Shown here piece after piece: positions 17,879 through 26,416 of a stretch of DNA of 28,063 bases (position 1 is the first letter of the stretch; each line of letters opens with the position of its first letter). The translations under genes were made by a program, and so were the position numbers. The notes under the pieces are model-generated. The model was not told where the DNA came from, made no database searches, and saw nothing but the letters and a program-made list of their open reading frames with translations. Source of the stretch: Coptodactyla brooksi (lineage: Eukaryota > Arthropoda > Insecta > Coleoptera > Scarabaeidae); the NCBI GenBank assembly GCA_033557675.1, contig JAWQRM010000158.1, positions 1-28,063 on the forward strand. Direction: 5' to 3'.

Positions 17879-18240
17879 TATAGCTTATTCACGACAAATA
17901 ATTCCGGGAGTTTGATTCCAAAATAAAGTGTTATGTGGTTGATAAATTCTTCAAACACTGTTAGCTGTAACCGTCTTCCTTTCGCGAAGTCACCGTATTT
18001 TTTTATTAACTATTTTTTGCTAACTGAGAAATTTCCTGTAAACTGAGAAGTTTGTGCTAAAGTTTTTGTTAAGTAAGAAATTTCACCATCATGTTTAGGT
18101 CCCCAAAAATATAATATGAATGTTTCACTTTAAACGTGTCCATATGTGTGGAATGAAGCTTTTGTGCTACTGACTGAGGTATATCTACAGGTAAAACTAC
18201 TTGATGATTCCACAATAACATAACTGTTAAAGTCTTTTAA
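17879..18240 (-). pseudogene. Gypsy-type integrase relic, continuation of the minus-strand gypsy at 18.6-19.3 kb
   Basis: Minus-strand reading gives LWNHQVVLPVDIPQSVAQKL then H-S-T-H-M-D-T-F-K-V-K, the H2C2 zinc region between RNase H and integrase (usual form V-V-I-P-x-x-L-R..L-H-D-x-H-x-G-x-x-K-x-K). Farther on, T-A-N-S-V and Y-F-G-I-K-L-P-E-L-F-V-V-N (17879-17925) resemble the core block F-G-x-P-E-x-x-V-x-D-N-G. The catalytic Asp is not preserved there, and the intervening part is full of stops. It is separated from the RT/RNase H relic by an inverted duplication of its own first part. Confidence 0.65.
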
Positions 18241-18395
18241 GAGTATATTATGGTAGAACTCTTAAAATCTTTACCGAAGATTTTTATAGAGGTATCATAT
18301 TGTGGAATCATCAAGTAGTTTTACCTGTAGATTTGCGACAGTCAGTACTAAATAGGTTGATTCCATACACATGGACACGGTTGAAGTGAAAGCTT
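18118..18395. repeat. Inverted duplication inside a gypsy relic, with 35-bp perfect inner arms
   Basis: Positions 18183-18217 and 18298-18332 are exact reverse complements. Outside them similarity continues for about 60 bases at lower identity, including GTGTCCAT..TGTGGAAT and TACTGACTG. Inside them TAAAGTCTTTTAAGAGT pairs imperfectly toward a centre near 18248. The plus-strand arm encodes RGIILWNHQVVLPVDLRQSV, the same H2C2 segment that the left arm encodes on the minus strand. So one arm is an inverted copy of the other. Confidence 0.9.
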
Positions 18396-18594
18396 AATTC
18401 CTTGTTCACAAATTTTAATCATCTTCTTAAAGCTAAATATTTACAACTTTATTTAATCATATTCTCAAAACTTAAACTTAAATCTGTATTATATCTTAAA
18501 TCTGTAAGTATTTTGAACAGAACTGTAATCCAGTTCAACCCTTCCGTAACTATTATTAGTACTACACGTTCACAACAAACCATTTTATAACCTA

Positions 18595-19335
18595 AATTGA
18601 TAAAGCAGGTGCCCAACGTGACAATCCATTTACTACAAATCCTGGATTACCTTCTTTTCTCAAAATCTAAATATAAAGATTTATGGTCTGTTACCAACTT
18701 GAGAACTTGAGTTTACTGCACATGAATACTGACTACCTTACAATCCGCTAAAAGTAATCGCCAATGTCTTTTATATATTTGGCTATTACGATATTCTGTT
18801 AAAGTTCTTGATGCATGAACAGTAGGTTTTTTAATACCTAATGCTATTTAACGTCTGCCTATGTAGCGGTTAATTTTACTGGCAAATTGTGATTAAAATA
18901 AACTAAAGCTAGTTGGTAATAACAATTGCTTTGTTTTAATAAAAGCATTTTCGCATTCCTTCGAACAATACTGTAGGAAAAGTGTTTTTTTTATAGTTTA
19001 AGTTTTAAAGCCTTTTTAGAAAAGTGTTTTTCTAATACTCATGCAAGGATGCAGAATTATTTAGCATACTTAGAAAAGGCTTTAATCGACTAATCTCTTT
19101 TGATCTAAATACTTTTTTACTATTACTCAGGTAATAACCCTTGTGAATTAAACACTTAACCTAGATATTCTTAAAAACCCGAGGTATAGTTTCTTGGACA
19201 GACTACACTTCTAGTTAACACTTAATTTATCAAAGATTAATTTTAATTGTCCTGCATGTTCTGCTGCGTTTTTGCCAGTGACTACAATATCATCTAAAAA
19301 GTACTACACTATCCTCTACAAGCAGTACTTTCACT
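18595..19335 (-). pseudogene. Gypsy-type reverse transcriptase/RNase H relic
   Basis: The minus strand carries the RT catalytic box FLDDIVVTGKNAAEHAGQLK (19240-19300), then L-I-F-D-K-L-S-V-N and a degenerate K-C-S-L..Y-L-G-F. Farther down, VTDHKSLYLDFEKK and L-S-R-W-A-P-A-L-S (18600-18700) are the end of the RNase H domain, usually T-D-H-K-P-L..L-Q-R-W-A-x-x-L-S. Between them, A+T-rich sequence holds only degenerate remnants with many stops. The element copied its RNA into DNA before integration. No LTRs were found. The integrase relic at 17879-18240 continues the same element in the same orientation. Confidence 0.8.
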
Positions 19336-19410
19336 ACTACACAGTATGAAAATTAACTAACGAGAACGCGTGTCTAAAGCAGGCTATAACAGTCATACCA
19401 AGGCACAAAA

Positions 19411-19442
19411 TTTCTTAAAAGCATTAAAATGCTTTTAAGAAA
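19411..19442. repeat. Perfect inverted repeat, 15-bp arms, 2-base loop
   Basis: TTTCTTAAAAGCATT (19411-19425) pairs with AATGCTTTTAAGAAA (19428-19442). A further TTTCTAAAGCATTTC copy follows at about 19456. Confidence 0.9.
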
Positions 19443-19599
19443 ATAAAATTAAAATTTCTAAAGCATTTCTCTAACAAACAATTTCTATATTTATAAAAGA
19501 ACCAATCTCTCTAAACAAACAGTTTCAACTATTATTTCAAACTGAGGAATTGGCATGTTTATAAGTGATTTAAGAATGGAAAACTCACGAAATGTTTCC

Positions 19600-19960
19600 C
19601 GATGATAATTATACGGAAAATACCATACCTATGTTTTATATTGGTTTCGGGAAAATCATCACCGAAATATTTCAATCCGCATCCAATATCCTCAAAAACT
19701 TTAATTTAGAAGTGGAATTTTAAATGACCATTTAATGGACCCCATTTTATGAGACATTAATCGTCCAAAAACATTTGCGTCTGCTTGAAACACATATAGT
19801 TCCAGCACTTCTGAACATTCTTGAAATTGATTTCAACAACAATTTTTAACAAACTTATTCCCTATCCGTCTCATGAACGGAACAAGAAATATTTACTAAA
19901 TGGTCAGCAAAATCTCTAGATTCCTCAAATTAGCAGAAATAAGAACGAAAAATTTTTATG
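19600..19960 (+). pseudogene. Tc1/mariner-superfamily transposase relic
   Basis: Family blocks on the plus strand: Y-W-F-R-E-N-H-H (usual Y-W-x-x-E-N-P-H), I-Q-Y-P-Q-K-L, S-G-I-L-N-D-H-L-M-D-P-I (usual A-G-I-x-x-x-x-I-G-P-I), then after a frame change HLRLLETHIVPALLNIL. The segment K-W-S-A-K-S-L-D-S-S at 19895-19925 matches W-P-A-R-S-P-D-L, the region of the third acidic residue. The second Asp block is lost, and stops follow K-L and P-I-L. It is most similar in layout to the relic at 6375-6983. It lies immediately left of the complete element at 20060-21401 but in the opposite orientation and is separate from it. Confidence 0.65.
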
Positions 19961-20059
19961 AGAAACTGAAATGAAAATATTGAAAAGCATATCGGGATAC
20001 ATACTCGGAGACAGAAACAGAAATGTCTACATAATAAATGAATGGCAAGTATGGGGTTA

Positions 20060-20155
20060 TCATAAAGTAAGGGATATATTTCTTAACTTATAATATATTT
20101 TTACCAAGTCAAATTAATAACGAAAAGTTCCATCTAGTTGCTTAGATAATGGGAT
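20060..20155 (+). repeat. Left terminal inverted repeat
   Basis: About 96 bases, roughly 80-85% identical by eye to the reverse complement of 21305-21401, with a 16-base exact core (AAGTCAAATTAATAAC). Confidence 0.85.
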
Positions 20156-20214
20156 TTATGATGTCAAACACTGGTTATCGCAAATGCTGGATATGATCTC
20201 CAACGGTGGGTAAA

Positions 20215-21240
20215 ATTACCTACCGTTCCTCCGAATTGTACATAGCACTATTCAGCAATTCAGGTTGAATTGCACGAATTTGCTGGCATGTTGGCCATGC
20301 TCTAAACACCAAGTTTTTTAAATAACCCCACAGCCAGTAATCCGCTGGATCAAGATCTGGCGATCTCGGTGGTCATGGATTTGCAAATTTGTCTGCTTGT
20401 AGCAGGATCTTGAAAAACTGCAGTTAACAATTCCTTAACTGGTGGATAAATTTGCGGAGGTGCTCCATCCTGCATAAAAATCATGTTTTCGACTTCTTCG
20501 TGCTAGTTTTGCAAATGTTAACGTAATCCGTTAACATTTGCAGGCATCGTTCACCATTAACAGTTACAGGTACGACCTTCTTATTCTGTATTTCTTCGAA
20601 AAAGTATGGACCAATGATGAAATTGATGAAGCTGTGAAACCGCACCAAACGGTGCCTTTTTTTGTCATGGAGCCCTTGTTGAACGATTTCATGAGTTCGA
20701 TGTTCTGTTGGCCATATTCGACAGTTTTGAGTATTAATTCCATCATTAAGAGAGAAATTGGTCTCATATGTCCATAAAATACGGATAACCAATTGAGTTC
20801 AATTTCCATCTGTGCCAATATTTGTAATGAAAAATCGTACCTGAAAGAAAATTTGCATCCTTTAATTCAAACAGCATTTGCAGTTTATAGGGATACATTT
20901 TTAGGATTTTCCGTAAAATTTTTCAAACCGCGGTATATGGCATTTGTAATCGGTGCGATATCTCATTCACACTACTGACTGCTAGTGGATTAGTATTGGC
21001 TACGTTTTTATTTGCCTGAAGAACTTCTGCAACTTGGACATCACTAATCCTTCATCTTCCTGATATCGGAAAGTCACGTACAGACCCTGTTCTTTCAAAT
21101 TTGCTAATCCAATTACGGTAGGCCTTTATTTAGCACGACCCGGATCTCAAACCTATTTTCGTACGAAATATTCTTAATTCAGAATATAATACGTTTACAC
21201 AAGTTTTATTTTGAGAGCAATTCTCTTAATTACGATAAAT
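20215..21240 (-). pseudogene. Transposase relic of the 20060-21401 element
   Basis: Minus-strand order of blocks: WISKFERTGSVRDFPISGR is the linker between the two helix-turn-helix parts (21053-21110). V-L-Q-A-N-K-N-V-A-N-T-N, then K-I-L-R-K-I-L-K-M-Y-P-Y-K-L-Q follow, then W-T-Y-E-T-N-F-S-L-N-D-G (usual F-S-D-E-x-x-F), N-T-Q-N-C-R-I-W, G-P-Y-F-F-E-E, and VPVTVNGERCLQMLTDYV. D-G-A-P-P-Q follows, then R-S-x-x-L-D-P-A-D-Y-W-L-W-G-Y-L-K. The first catalytic Asp has become Tyr (Y-E-T); the Q-D-G-A Asp is kept. Frame changes occur around C-G-F-T and after T-D-Y-V, where a 14-bp inverted copy is inserted. The arrangement is otherwise full length, so the element decayed in place. Confidence 0.85.
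20510..20542. repeat. Perfect inverted repeat, 14-bp arms, 5-base loop, inside a transposase
   Basis: TGCAAATGTTAACG (20510-20523) pairs with CGTTAACATTTGCA (20529-20542). The right arm encodes, on minus, the family residues L-Q-M-L-T-D. The left arm follows directly after T-D-Y-V and is foreign to the family, so it is the inserted inverted copy. Confidence 0.9.
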
Positions 21241-21304
21241 TCGTTTGACACTTTCATTAATAGTTGGCACGACAGATCTTTTGTTTTCTATAGATACACT
21301 AAAC

Positions 21305-21401
21305 TCCCATTATCTGAACAACTAGACTCCACTTAATTTTTGTTATTAATTTGACTTGTTAAAAATGTATTATAAGTTGAAATATATCCCCTACTTTATG
21401 A
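21305..21401 (-). repeat. Right terminal inverted repeat
   Basis: Counterpart of 20060-20155, ending CTACTTTATGA, followed by TTA. Confidence 0.85.
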
Positions 21402-21404
21402 TTA

Positions 21405-22300
21405 GCTTGTACAATACAAATTTAGATGGGGGAGAAGATGGGAGAGAGCTTAAAATTGGAAACATCACAAGAAAATTGAACTGAAAGCGAGAAATCACAG
21501 GCCAATGGCCTAAAATAAGAAGTGTTATGACTGGAGGATCCAATTACACTTTCCGTACATTAATTAAGATTTTCAAATCCTCGCAATAAGAAGACACGTA
21601 CAAGCGCAATTTATGATCGGCGATAGGATACCGCTACGATCTTCGATGAAGTATCGTCGTGCAATATCACGTAACTGGCGCAGTCCGCGTTAACACACTA
21701 CGTGCTCAAGGAGCAGTAATTGCATATTATTGACAGAGCCCCCGCTAAAAATAACTGTAATCCCGGCGTATAAGCGACCAATGGGTTTTTAACGCCACTA
21801 ACTAACAACTAACCATTCAGCGATTCTAGCCACTTGACCCGATTTCTCACACTCTCCATGTCCATGTTATGCCGGGGTGAAACGGACCGGTAATGTAATT
21901 GATCTATAAAAACCGCCAGTTAGATATATATCCGTAGATATCCGCGTACGTGAAGGCTGCTTTTAAGTAATGAAATTTCGTTCGTAGACGTTTACGACTC
22001 GAGGCGGAGAAATAATGAAAAAGACAGTTACGCGATCTCAAGCAATAGGACTTTATAGAAAAACTATTCAGATAAAGAGCGTTTAGGAGAATGAAGTATA
22101 GATGACAAGAAATAACACTGTTAACCAGTAATTACTTTCTTATACCAAATGTTGATCGGTTCAAAGATCTTGATCTCTGAACCTACGGTCGTAAGATTTC
22201 TTCGTTAGTTGTAATTGACGTACTGAAAGTAGGAAGGTTTACGACTATACGCTGCAATCACCTGCACATCGTTTACAAGAAAGTTTACAAACATTTTCTA
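21405..22300. other. Unique-looking noncoding stretch, G+C-richer in 21580-22000
   Basis: No transposon family recognised. The part around 21600-22000 has more balanced composition and more CpG than the rest. A TATA-like CTATAAAAACCGCC lies at about 21904. It may hold regulatory or exonic sequence of a neighbouring host gene, but no frame supports this. Confidence 0.35.
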
Positions 22301-22304
22301 CTAC

Positions 22305-22460
22305 CTTGAAACCAATTATAAATTTATTGTACAATGTTTCAACAGAAATAGTAAATAATTTGGGAAGTTTGTTATCGGTTTCATAAGTAAAAAACTTCAC
22401 ATAAACGTATATTAACTCGTCAGTAAACGCAGAAGTAGTGCTGTTTGAGGTATGTGCGTA
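22305..22460 (-). CDS. Possible isolated internal exon, 52 codons
   Basis: On the minus strand a pyrimidine-rich run (CACTTTTTTCGTGTTTGCTC) ends in AG at 22461-22462, and 156 bases later CAAG is followed by GTAGTA, a good donor. The segment is a whole number of codons and has no stop in the frame reading TSAFTDELIYVYVKFFTYET then KLPKLFTISVETLYNK. It sits in DNA free of recognised transposons. I recognise no family. It may be a host exon whose partners lie outside the window, or chance: the frame stays open beyond the donor for 17 codons, and upstream to about 22490. Confidence 0.2.
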
Positions 22461-23270
22461 CTGAGCAAACACGAAAAAAGTGATAAATAATTCTTCGGAT
22501 TATGGTATATCTTGAGACAAGGTTCCATGCATAAGCCGATATTGCAATCTTCGCATCAGGTTCTTCATTCTTTTCGTACTTTCTTTCCACCTGCACTATT
22601 TTTACTTTCTCTTAAGAGCAAATATTGCATTGGCAAAAAAATCGATGTTGAGATTTTGATGAATCTTCCATCGTCCATCCGTCTGTAAGTCGGTTCTAGA
22701 CTGCCACATTAGACTGACAGTGAGTAAAACAATACTTTACATACAAGCCAATTATTATATATTCTGGTTACAATAAGGATTTCGTAAGACTTGTACATAT
22801 AGTTGAGGTAATAAATTTTGTTTATTTTTTTTACAACTTTTTGTAACAAAATATATTTTTGTAATGCACATAAAATTGTGAGTAAAAAACTATAAGGATA
22901 GTACTTAATACATGCTTAAAATCAACAGTTCTCGAGTTATAAGCATAATTCATAAAAACACAGTCCTATGGGGCAAGAGGGTATTCCGTTCTTAATCTCG
23001 GGTATTGCTCTCTTTAGAAAAAAATGTTTCAAATAATGGTTGCATGACATCGAACTCTTCACAATTTGAAATAGTTTTCGAGTATACAGGATATTCGGTT
23101 TATTCTAAAAATTCTGTCCAACTTCAGATTTTTAAATGGAACACCCTGTATATTATGATATTTTTGAAGTCCTTGTAAGACTTGAGGGCTACTTTAGTTA
23201 TTATACATCAATTCTAAATCGCAGCGTTTGGGCGTTATTACACATTTTTAGAAAAAGATGACAGGTTCGA
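22461..23270. other. Noncoding stretch with a transposon-end motif
   Basis: GGAACACCCTGTATA at 23138-23152 (TACAGGGTGTTCC on minus) is a frequent terminal sequence of insect DNA transposons. No partner end or transposase was seen. The rest is A+T-rich with no frame. Confidence 0.4.
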
Positions 23271-24140
23271 ATGGATTTTTTTACATTTTTTTTTATATTT
23301 AAACCAGGAGTAAGGTTAGGTTAAGTTCGGTTTAAAACGTGAGTGGATTTATGCAGTCCTCCACTACTACCATCGGTCTATTGTAGCTGACATCTATATT
23401 ATAACTCACCTTCCAATCCTGCTCTCTGTAGAAAGCTGAATATATCTAAAGGTGATACCTTACCAAGGTCTGCTAGGCTCAGGTGGATGTATTCGTAGAC
23501 CTGGAACCTTATTCTTCCCAATGCTGGGCAGGCACATAGTACATGCTCTGTATTTTTGTCCGCCGATAGTCGATTAGTTGGGCTGTCGTCCGGTGTACAA
23601 GCAACATAAATGTTAGGTTTAGGATGATTAATCTTCTAACTAACTTGAGGCTGGCTTCTGGCCATGGTTTGAGTTTAGCAGCTGCCCTCTCCAACCAGTC
23701 CACCCCAGTCTCATCGGAGACGATTACCTGGAGTCCTCCAGGCCGATAGGTATAGCTCTAAATACACACCTACGGTCCGCAGTTACCTCCACGGCGGCCA
23801 TAATGGCCCCCTAGAGTCCTTACAGAACTCTCACTTACCGATGAGGAAGCATTAGTTCGAACAGGACTGTCCCCAGTCTCCAACAGTAGCTCGTTTTCCG
23901 TCCTAGCGGGGAATTCTTTCCCCTTCGCATAGCTCCTTTTTCCGCTCCCCAGGCCCATGTTATGGGCTGGGGCACCCGACAGTGGACACCGCCTGCATCC
24001 AGCGCCAGATTCGGATTCATATTTTAAACCTTTGCACCACCCTGTACACGACCGGGACACTGACATCACTGAGCCGAACAGGTATTCCGCCAATAAGTTT
24101 TTGCCCTGCCGGCAGGTTCATAGAGGAACGAGTCCACGGG
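23270..24140 (-). pseudogene. LINE relic with internal deletion joining ORF1 to the end of ORF2
   Basis: Read on minus, a G+C-richer stretch starts with an ORF1-like frame: N-P-N-L-A-L-D-A-G-G, then GDSPVRTNASSSVSESSVRT. It is followed by RAIPIGLEDS and, after a shift, VIVSDETGVDWLERAAAKLK then PWPEASLKLV. The latter resembles the DUF4780 domain (E-W-L..V-P..I-x-P-W-x-G-A-x-L). About 60 bases later the frame is already in the far C-terminus of ORF2: T-E-H-V-L-C-A-C-P-A-L-G-R, then IHLSLADLGKVSPLDIFSFL and a stop at 23399. That is the Cys-rich tail after RNase H in I/R1-type LINEs. The endonuclease, RT and most of RNase H are missing. A short 3' region and an A-rich tail (23275-23305) follow. 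It is a deleted nonautonomous copy. Confidence 0.65.
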
Positions 24141-24177
24141 TAGGAATAATTTTTAACTTTCGTTAAAAACCCAAACC

Positions 24178-24223
24178 GTGTACTAGTTTACGTTGTACAA
24201 GAGTACAACGTAAACTAGTACAC
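24178..24223. repeat. Perfect inverted repeat, 21-bp arms, 4-base loop
   Basis: The arms 24178-24198 and 24203-24223 are exact reverse complements (core TACTAGTTTACGTTGTAC). A third partial copy (AGTAAACTAG) follows at about 24226. It lies exactly between the LINE 5' end and the piggyBac 3' end. Confidence 0.95.
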
Positions 24224-24239
24224 TAGTAAACTAGGACAC

Positions 24240-24985
24240 TACCCGTCAAATTATACTCCTGTGGCACATTAAATGTGCAGGTAAGACTCAATCCGCAAAC
24301 ACTGCAACGCTCCAACCACAGGATAAACATGGAGCGACACCACGCACGTGTGTATCGAACGGGTCTTTGAGCACGACTCTGGTAATAGGTCCAGAGGTAA
24401 GGTAAGAGAACATGATGTACGATGTACATCTTCTGGTTGGAATAGCATACGCCGCATCTTCTGCGAGGTTCCTTTTTGATTAGATTTGGAAGACACAAAA
24501 TGCTTTTCTATCACTTTTTTTTTATTTGACTATTCACGATGATGGATTGTGAATTGTGCTCAATGCACAAATTATTTCTTATCTTGCCATTTTAGTAGCA
24601 TGACTTTGCCTCTTTGAAAAGCTATGATTTCTCTTTTCTTAGGTTTCATGGCTCCAAACGTTGACAGTAGATCCTTGCTATTTGCTCGAAGAGTTCCATA
24701 GATATATGTTCTGCGCTGTAACAAATAATCACCAAGTTGGTGAGATGTATAAAAATTGCAGGTTAATAACATATTAATAACATAGTAGCCTGTGTTTAAT
24801 AAAGGATCTATTATCCATAAATGGCGTACTTTTATCAATATAAAACATAAATTATATGCCAAAGTGGGATCTTTTCAGCAGAATGTATTATTTCCAACTC
24901 AATCTTCCTTTGCACAATAACAACTTTTCATCCACACTTTTGTGATCCTTTTCAAGGATCATAGGCATGAATACGAATTGATTCG
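24240..24985 (-). pseudogene. piggyBac-type transposase relic
   Basis: Minus strand: F-V-F-M-P..D-H-K-SVDEKLLLCKGRLSWK (24910-24985) is the block with the first catalytic Asp (usual S-I-D-E..x-G-R). A frame change follows. An uninterrupted 96-codon stretch (24572-24862) then contains LLNTGYYVINMLLTCNFYTS, QLGDYLLQRRTYIYGTLRAN and KKREIIAFQRGKVMLLKWQD. In the usual V-x-D-N-F-Y-T-S motif the second catalytic Asp is Cys here, so the enzyme is dead. After another shift, EPRRRCGVCYSNQK and R-C-S-V-C-G-L-S-L-T-C match the C-terminal Cys-rich domain. The protein normally excises and inserts at TTAA. No terminal repeats were found. The N-terminal half is missing or unrecognisable. Confidence 0.85.
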
Positions 24986-25370
24986 CGTTTCAACCAGTAC
25001 CATTCTTGTTTAAGTACATTGATTGCACTTTGTAATAACAACATACTTACCCATTTATTTGATTTAGAATTAGTATTTTTGGACAGCTTGGTAAATTGTG
25101 GTGACTTTTATTCGTTTAAAACACTTACATTTTTAAACATCCTCTCTATCTTGAACGTTTTGATGGTTTCCCTCCAAAGTTGCAACAAGACGTTCGATTT
25201 TAATAAAATACTCTCCCCGTCCGAAAATATGGCATATACTTGATAGACTGTTTTGGATTAATGAACGACAAGTAGAAAACTCTAATCAAAATATTTTCTT
25301 TGTATTCCTTCGAGCAACGCACAGCGCGAATGTAAGCTATCACGTGTCAAAACATCAACAAATTCAAAAT
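24986..25370. other. Noncoding stretch, possibly the decayed piggyBac N-terminal half
   Basis: Located where the first half of the piggyBac gene would be; minus-strand reading shows no convincing block. The plus frame at 25019-25243 is unrecognised. Confidence 0.35.
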
Positions 25371-25372
25371 AC

Positions 25373-25412
25373 CGCGATTTATAAAAGAATGAAGATTCTT
25401 TTATAAATCGCG
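25373..25412. repeat. Perfect inverted repeat, 18-bp arms, 4-base loop
   Basis: CGCGATTTATAAAAGAAT (25373-25390) pairs exactly with ATTCTTTTATAAATCGCG (25395-25412). Confidence 0.95.
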
Positions 25413-25443
25413 TTGCCTACAGATTGACAAATACTGGTCAAAC

Positions 25444-25647
25444 TTGCGTTGCATTACACAACAGAACTTACAAGACAGAACGAAATCGAAGCGACTCGCA
25501 ATTAATGAACGTAACGGTGCTTTACAGAGTTTGTTGCAACGCAAGGAAGGTCAGAAGTTGGAACATGGTGCTATTAATAATGTTACCGTTGATTTTGCAG
25601 TATCCCGTTTGACTGTATCTAAAATTGATATGTTAATAAAACAATGA
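25444..25647 (+). pseudogene. N-terminal helix-turn-helix of a mariner-like transposase (DUF7769-type)
   Basis: The 67-codon frame contains R-L-A-I-N-E-R, then ALQSLLQRKEGQKLEHGAIN, then V-D-F-A-V-S-R-L-T-V-S-K-I. This follows the pattern of the first DNA-binding domain in certain mariner-like transposases: R-L-T..E-R..I-x-x-x-L-L-x-R-S..G-K-L-x-x-G, then x-x-F-x-V-S-R-x-T-V-x-x-I-W. It ends where the tryptophan and the next helices are expected, and no catalytic domain follows. It begins directly after the 18-bp hairpin. Assignment by pattern only; another HTH transposase is possible. Confidence 0.5.
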
Positions 25648-26062
25648 AAAGTTAAATAATGTCACCACTACACGCTGTATTTTGCTGACCATCCCAGCAT
25701 CGTCGGAAGCAACAGACATGGCACGTTAAGAGTTCTATCCGTCAAAAATCGACTAATAATTTTATTTCCTATAATTCCAACCCACACATTAACTTTTACA
25801 CGGTGCTGGATATAGAAAACTGCAATTGTGTCAATAGATTGAATAATTGGGCAAAAAATTGCAGTGAAGTAGATTCTTCAGTGCATGGGAAATTCTCAAA
25901 GTTTGGTTTTATCCCCGCTCCTAACTCTACAGATGTAGGTAAGCGCAGACTAATATTTTTCGGACTCGGTGTATACAGGGAGATTCGCATAAGAACCAAC
26001 ACAGAGCAAGAGCATGTATGGAAAACTCCAATACAATAACCCAACTTACCTCCATATCCAAA
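25648..26062. other. Noncoding stretch, no family recognised
   Basis: Overlapping unrecognised frames exist on both strands at 25796-26074; neither shows a known domain. It forms the left flank of the complete element. Confidence 0.35.
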
Positions 26063-26350
26063 TTTGGTAGACATTCTGAGTGTACCAAGAGCATTTATCT
26101 TTTCTAAACAGAGGTCAGTTAAAGAATTTTAAAGGGTTGATTAGGGATAATGCACCCTTAAATTGCAACAGAATTTTTTAACCTATGGCGGATTTAATAA
26201 ATTATTATTCTACTTCAGAACTTTTTTTACTTTTGTTATTTTTCAAAAAACATCGCCTTTTTGAAGAAAAAACGCGAATTAGTAAAGACACGTATTTTAT
26301 CCATGTTACCTAAAATGACTGAAAATTCAACAGTTGGCTGTGAGATTATA
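26063..26350 (+). repeat. Left long terminal inverted repeat
   Basis: Pairs with 27704-27998. It contains the 62-base identical core at 26112-26173 and an ACGCGAATTA.TAAAGAC.CGTATTTTAT block near the inner end. Confidence 0.88.
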
Positions 26351-26416
26351 CATCCAACTTCACAATCAAGAAGTAAAGTTATTTGATTTTCGTTATTCTG
26401 TACTGATTGTTTTGAA

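Larger units (their letters stand above)
20060..21401 (-). mobile_element. Complete Tc1/mariner-superfamily DNA transposon, ~1.34 kb, with ~97-bp terminal inverted repeats
   Basis: The left end starts TCATAAAGTAAGGGATATAT. The right end, reverse-complemented, starts TCATAAAGTAGGGGATATAT. The match continues with few differences through AAGTCAAATTAATAAC to GATAATGGGA, covering 20060-20155 and 21305-21401. Both ends are flanked by TTA (20057-20059 and 21402-21404), compatible with the TA target duplication of the superfamily. The element contains a minus-strand transposase relic. Confidence 0.85.

Noticed and set aside
20538..20978. Open plus-strand frames opposite the transposase
   Set aside because: They are shadows of the minus-strand transposase, which has recognisable family blocks in order.
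23309..23330. Possible insect telomere repeat (GGTTAGGTTAAG)
   Set aside because: Only two TTAGG-like units; too short to separate from chance or from the LINE tail.
23957..24166. 69-codon plus frame
   Set aside because: Antisense to the LINE ORF1-like frame; no domain.
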